A stretch of DNA of 7,436 nucleotides from NCBI GenBank assembly GCA_965524675.1, contig CBERPN010000222.1, positions 1 to 7,436 of the forward strand. The letters are read 5' to 3'. A model generated the notes under the pieces. That model was not told where the DNA came from. It saw only the letters and a list, made by a program, of their open reading frames with translations, and searched no databases. Shown in pieces: positions 5,074-7,436 of this stretch; position 1 is the first letter of the stretch; the number at the start of each line of letters is the position of its first letter. Source of the stretch: CALLQB01 sp036479275. Its GTDB lineage: Bacteria > Actinomycetota > Acidimicrobiia > Acidimicrobiales > SHLQ01. The position numbers were made by a program, and so were the translations under genes.

Positions 5074-7101
5074 CTAACCCTCGTAGCGAGAGCACCCAAG
5101 CACTCCATCGAGCACACCGAACTGGAAGGCCTCGACCCTCTCAAAGCCGGTGCCCCGACTGTTGTCGTCCTCGCTCGAATCGCCGAGTATCAACAACGTC
5201 TGGACGGCTTCGGCTAGATCGCCTGGCGAAATCGATAGCACTCGACCATCGATAATCCCATCGTCCGGATCGGTGTCGAACGGACGGTCAGAGGTGAGCA
5301 GTATCGAGGCTGTCCAGGCCCCCGCGTAGCAATCGGCCTGCAGGCTGTTCAGGAGACGATCGTCGATGACCCCGCGCCTAGCCTCGACAGCAAACCCGTA
5401 TTGGGCAGCGATTATTACACCGGGACCGAAGTCACCGTAGCGCTCATACAGCTCTCGAACGGCGCTTGTTGTCTCGATGCCTATGAAGTCATCCGTGCCG
5501 CAGTAGTACGCGAGCAGGTCGACCGGGTTGCCGTTACAGGTTAGGGGTTCGCCTTCGACGAAGGGAACCACCGACCCGTCGATGGGGTCAAAGCGCTGTC
5601 CGAAGCTAGCCTCGAAGGCCGACTCCCAGAATAGTTCGATGTCGACCGGCATCAGATCGAATAGATCGTCGCCAACCTCGGCGGTTGCGAACGGGAGGTT
5701 TCCACCGGAATCAAAGTCGGCCTGGTCGCCGAACTCGATTTGGGTGATGACGACGGTCTGGTCGGTGTAGGTGGCACAACTGGCAGCCCCATTCTCGAGT
5801 CCGTCGCGAAAGCCGTTGATGCGATCGAACGCATTTCCGTGGGCGGACACGTCAAGAGCCGAAGTGCCCGGCGCATCGGAAATCAGCACGAACTGGGTTA
5901 GGGCCAGATCGAGGTCGCTGCTCGTCACGTTAAATCGGTCGTTAGGGTTCTGAGCGACAGACGCCACCCAGGCGCCAGCGTAGCAATCGGCCTGATTCTC
6001 AAGGGTTACCGTCAGGCCGGTGTTGCCGACTCGGCCTTGGATTGCGTGGCCGATCTCGTGGGCCAGGATGACTCCGATGCCCAAGTCGCCTGCCTTGTCA
6101 TAGATGTCAGGAAAAAGCGAGGTGTCGTCCCACGCAACGACGTCTTCGAAGCCGCAGTAATACGCGTTGTTCTCGACATCGCTAGTTCCGCTGGCACATG
6201 GAGGTATTGGGTCATTAGGGCTGGTGGCAAAGAAGCCGCCGCTCACGGGTTCGTACTCGAACCCGTGGACTTCGGGCATTATCCGAAGCCAGAAGTCCTC
6301 GATGTTACCGAGGGCTTGTGCTGAGGCGACGTTCCATGGCTCGCCGTCGGAACCGACCAGGGGTACCGGCTCGGAAGGGCCGGGGAACTGTTCGTCGAAG
6401 GCCTCGGTGGTTGGGGGCGGCGGAACCGTTGTGTCGATCATTTCTTCGCCGCCCATCACGCCCTCGTCAAACTCCTCGGGCTCGTCGGCCGCAGGATTGG
6501 TTGTAGCTGGGGTGTCGCTCTGGTCGTCTGCGACGGTAGTTGGCGTTGGCGAAGCAACTTCAACGTCGGTTGAATCGCCGCCTCGAGTAACGACGAAACC
6601 AATACCTGCCAGCACTACCAATGCGCCGACTACGGCGGCCGCGATCGTGACCCCTTTGCCGCTCGGTTTTACAGGAATCTGCGCCTGGGGCGTCGCTTGG
6701 GTTGGGAATCCTGTTGGTGCAGGGGCTGTTGGTTGGCCATAGGAAGCGATGACGGGTTGCGAAGCTTGGGGCGAGGGCGGATACCAACGCGCGTCCGACG
6801 CCATCCACCAGTCGGCGGCTGGCTGGCCGGGCTGTAGTGGTACCAAAGGTTCTGGGATCGTCGCCGCTGGCGGAGTTGTGGTCGCTGCAGCGCTCGGGTT
6901 CTGTTCGGGCGGGTACCAGTTTCCATCAGAAGCCATCCACCAATTGGCGGCCGGCTGGCCCGGCGCCAAGGTCTCCGGTGGTGGCAGGGTGGGCGCCGCT
7001 TCGGGGCTGAAGTCAGGCGTGTAGCCAGGTTTTTGTTCCGGCGGGTACCACCGAAGGTCCGATGCTTGCCACCAACCAGGGCCAGGAGGAGTGTCGCTCA
7101 T
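5074..7101 (-). CDS. Membrane protein with three DUF2510 motifs and tandem neutral zinc metallopeptidase domains (second degenerate)
   Basis: The 675-residue product has three DUF2510 motifs in the first 111 residues (WWQASDLRWYPP, WWMASDGNWYPP, WWMASDARWYPP) in a Pro/Ala/Gln-rich context. One membrane helix (about 151-171) is followed by RGG. An acidic Thr/Pro-rich stalk (to about 245) leads to two copies of a neutral zinc metallopeptidase (YpfJ-like) domain. The first (about 266-442) has HEIGH with His348, Glu349 and His352, and the third ligand Glu368 in ENQADCYAGAW, so it should be active. The second (about 486-672) keeps the paired cysteines (522/534) and LQADCYAGAW, but has AQYGF in place of HEIGH. 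The DUF2510 part should be cytoplasmic and the peptidases outside. ATG at 7101-7099 is chosen because MSDTPPGPGWW is the usual beginning of such proteins; an in-frame TTG two codons upstream is possible. The substrate is unknown. Confidence 0.88.
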   Translation of the reverse strand: MSDTPPGPGWWQASDLRWYPPEQKPGYTPDFSPEAAPTLPPPETLAPGQPAANWWMASDGNWYPPEQNPSAAATTTPPAATIPEPLVPLQPGQPAADWWMASDARWYPPSPQASQPVIASYGQPTAPAPTGFPTQATPQAQIPVKPSGKGVTIAAAVVGALVVLAGIGFVVTRGGDSTDVEVASPTPTTVADDQSDTPATTNPAADEPEEFDEGVMGGEEMIDTTVPPPPTTEAFDEQFPGPSEPVPLVGSDGEPWNVASAQALGNIEDFWLRIMPEVHGFEYEPVSGGFFATSPNDPIPPCASGTSDVENNAYYCGFEDVVAWDDTSLFPDIYDKAGDLGIGVILAHEIGHAIQGRVGNTGLTVTLENQADCYAGAWVASVAQNPNDRFNVTSSDLDLALTQFVLISDAPGTSALDVSAHGNAFDRINGFRDGLENGAASCATYTDQTVVITQIEFGDQADFDSGGNLPFATAEVGDDLFDLMPVDIELFWESAFEASFGQRFDPIDGSVVPFVEGEPLTCNGNPVDLLAYYCGTDDFIGIETTSAVRELYERYGDFGPGVIIAAQYGFAVEARRGVIDDRLLNSLQADCYAGAWTASILLTSDRPFDTDPDDGIIDGRVLSISPGDLAEAVQTLLILGDSSEDDNSRGTGFERVEAFQFGVLDGVLGCSRYEG
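5086..5646 (-). other. Neutral zinc metallopeptidase domain, degenerate copy
   Basis: This segment codes for the second domain in the same order: ELFW, cysteine pair 522/534, GDFGPGVIIAAQYGFAVE, LQADCYAGAW and GFERVEAFQFG. The aligned zinc-site residues are Ala566, Gln567 and Phe570, and the third ligand is Ser586. It cannot bind zinc in the usual way, although the fold-determining residues remain. Confidence 0.75.
5776..6306 (-). other. Neutral zinc metallopeptidase domain, intact copy
   Basis: This segment codes for the first peptidase domain. It contains the FW start motif, a cysteine pair (302/316), GIGVILAHEIGHAIQ with the HExxH zinc site, the third ligand Glu368, and a C-terminal SAHGNAFDRINGFRDG block matching the family's conserved GxxxxR-F-G ending. 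Confidence 0.8.
6769..6831 (-). repeat. DUF2510 motif 3
   Basis: Codes for PGQPAADWWMASDARWYPP. It sits about 40 residues before the membrane helix. The nucleotide match to motif 2 is clear but has many third-position changes, so the duplication is not recent. Confidence 0.8.
6901..6963 (-). repeat. DUF2510 motif 2
   Basis: Codes for a unit starting PGQPAANWWMASDGNWYPP. It matches motif 3 in nearly every residue of the core, including the PGQPAA lead-in, which points to duplication of a unit of about 44 codons. Confidence 0.8.
7033..7086 (-). repeat. DUF2510 motif 1
   Basis: Codes for PGPGWWQASDLRWYPPEQ near the N-terminus of the peptidase protein. It is the most divergent of the three copies, with Gln in place of Met and no PGQPAA lead-in. 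Confidence 0.8.
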
Positions 7102-7149
7102 AGTCAAAGACCATCATGACTCACCCAAAACCGCAACAGGGAGTTCCCC

Positions 7150-7336
7150 CCATTCCCGGTGTCAGACACGTCCCTAATCAAAACGTCTCTAATAAAAACT
7201 GTTGGTTGGGTGGTGTCAGACCCGTCTCTAAATCCGCCTGCGGGGTGGTGTCAGACACGCCTCTAAATCCTGGCTGTGCGATGGGGTTGTTCACTTTGTT
7301 GCCAGGAATTAGAAACGTATCAGACACCGGGAATGG
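7150..7336. repeat. REP-like palindromic repeat cluster bounded by a 29-bp imperfect inverted repeat
   Basis: Four units are built around GTGTCAGACAC or a close variant followed by a CGtCyCTAAat tail. Units 1-3 are direct (cores at 7159-7169, 7213-7223, 7248-7258) and unit 4 is inverted (7317-7327). A tail-only remnant, CGTCTCTAAT, lies at 7184-7193. The outer sequences 7150-7178 and 7308-7336 are inverted copies that agree at 25 of 29 positions. Units 2 and 3 agree at 26 of 28 positions (7208-7235 and 7243-7270), with a 35-bp period. Each core can form a short hairpin. The layout resembles REP/REPIN elements mobilised by IS200-like REP-associated transposases; no transposase is visible here. 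Confidence 0.7.
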
Positions 7337-7436
7337 CGCCTGAGTTGCTGTCGGCCCGGCGCCAAAGCAAAACCAGGGCCAAGGAGCGAGTAACGAGCGA
7401 CGGGTCAGGCGCCAGCATCAGCAGCGCGCATCGAGG
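7337..7436. other. Right-edge segment without a supported gene
   Basis: I see no gene with recognisable motifs. GGCGCC occurs three times (7335-7340, 7358-7363, 7408-7413). A minus-strand frame stays open from the window edge to a TGA at 7322-7320 inside repeat unit 4, ending in LVLLWRRADSNSGAIPGV. It could be the end of a gene lying outside the window or mere chance. Confidence 0.4.

Noticed and set aside
6167..6742. Plus-strand open frame of 191 codons opposite the peptidase gene
   Set aside because: It is a Ser/Gly/Val-rich antisense shadow of the acidic, Thr/Pro-rich stalk and membrane-helix codons; the minus-strand frame has clear motifs.
7150..7336. The repeats could be a CRISPR array
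   Set aside because: The units are short and unevenly spaced (54 and 35 bp between direct units), one is inverted, and there are no uniform unique spacers or cas genes.
7116..7343. Plus-strand open frame of 75 codons through the repeat cluster
   Set aside because: It is made of repeat sequence, has no ribosome binding site, and shows no domain or sensible composition.
7320..7436. Minus-strand frame open to the right edge as the end of another gene
   Set aside because: It ends inside a repeat unit, has no recognisable motif, and is too short to judge.

Overview
The window looks like chromosomal DNA from an actinobacterium, most likely of the class Acidimicrobiia. The evidence is moderately high GC, GTG and TTG starts, Thr/Pro-rich linkers on exported proteins, and a protein carrying three tryptophan-rich DUF2510 motifs of the WW-x-ASD-x-x-WYPP type, which are typical of actinobacteria. 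The taxonomic call is inference; no marker gene is present.

Layout from left to right. (1) Positions 1-682, minus strand, hold the N-terminal part of a thiolase-superfamily protein that runs off the left edge. (2) Positions 679-1545, minus strand, hold an alpha/beta hydrolase whose stop codon overlaps the TTG start of the thiolase gene, so the two look translationally coupled. (3) Positions 1601-3112, minus strand, hold a membrane-anchored or secreted GH43-type glycoside hydrolase with a Thr/Pro-rich tail. (4) A divergent intergenic region of about 200 bp follows. (5) Positions 3315-5066, plus strand, hold a secreted DUF11-type surface protein with a C-terminal membrane anchor. (6) Positions 5074-7101, minus strand and convergent with the previous gene at a 7-bp gap, hold a membrane protein with three N-terminal DUF2510 motifs and two tandem copies of a neutral zinc metallopeptidase domain; the second copy has lost its zinc ligands. 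(7) Positions 7102-7436 contain no convincing gene but hold a cluster of REP-like palindromic repeats, bounded by a 29-bp imperfect inverted repeat.

Functionally, the three central genes (GH43 enzyme, DUF11 surface protein, DUF2510/peptidase protein) all encode products that should face the outside of the cell: a glycan hydrolase, an adhesin-like or structural surface protein, and a membrane-tethered peptidase. Nothing in the sequence proves that they act together. The hydrolase/thiolase pair is a separate cytoplasmic unit, probably in acyl-CoA or small-molecule catabolism. The two most distinctive elements are the active-plus-degenerate tandem peptidase and the repeat cluster just upstream of it.
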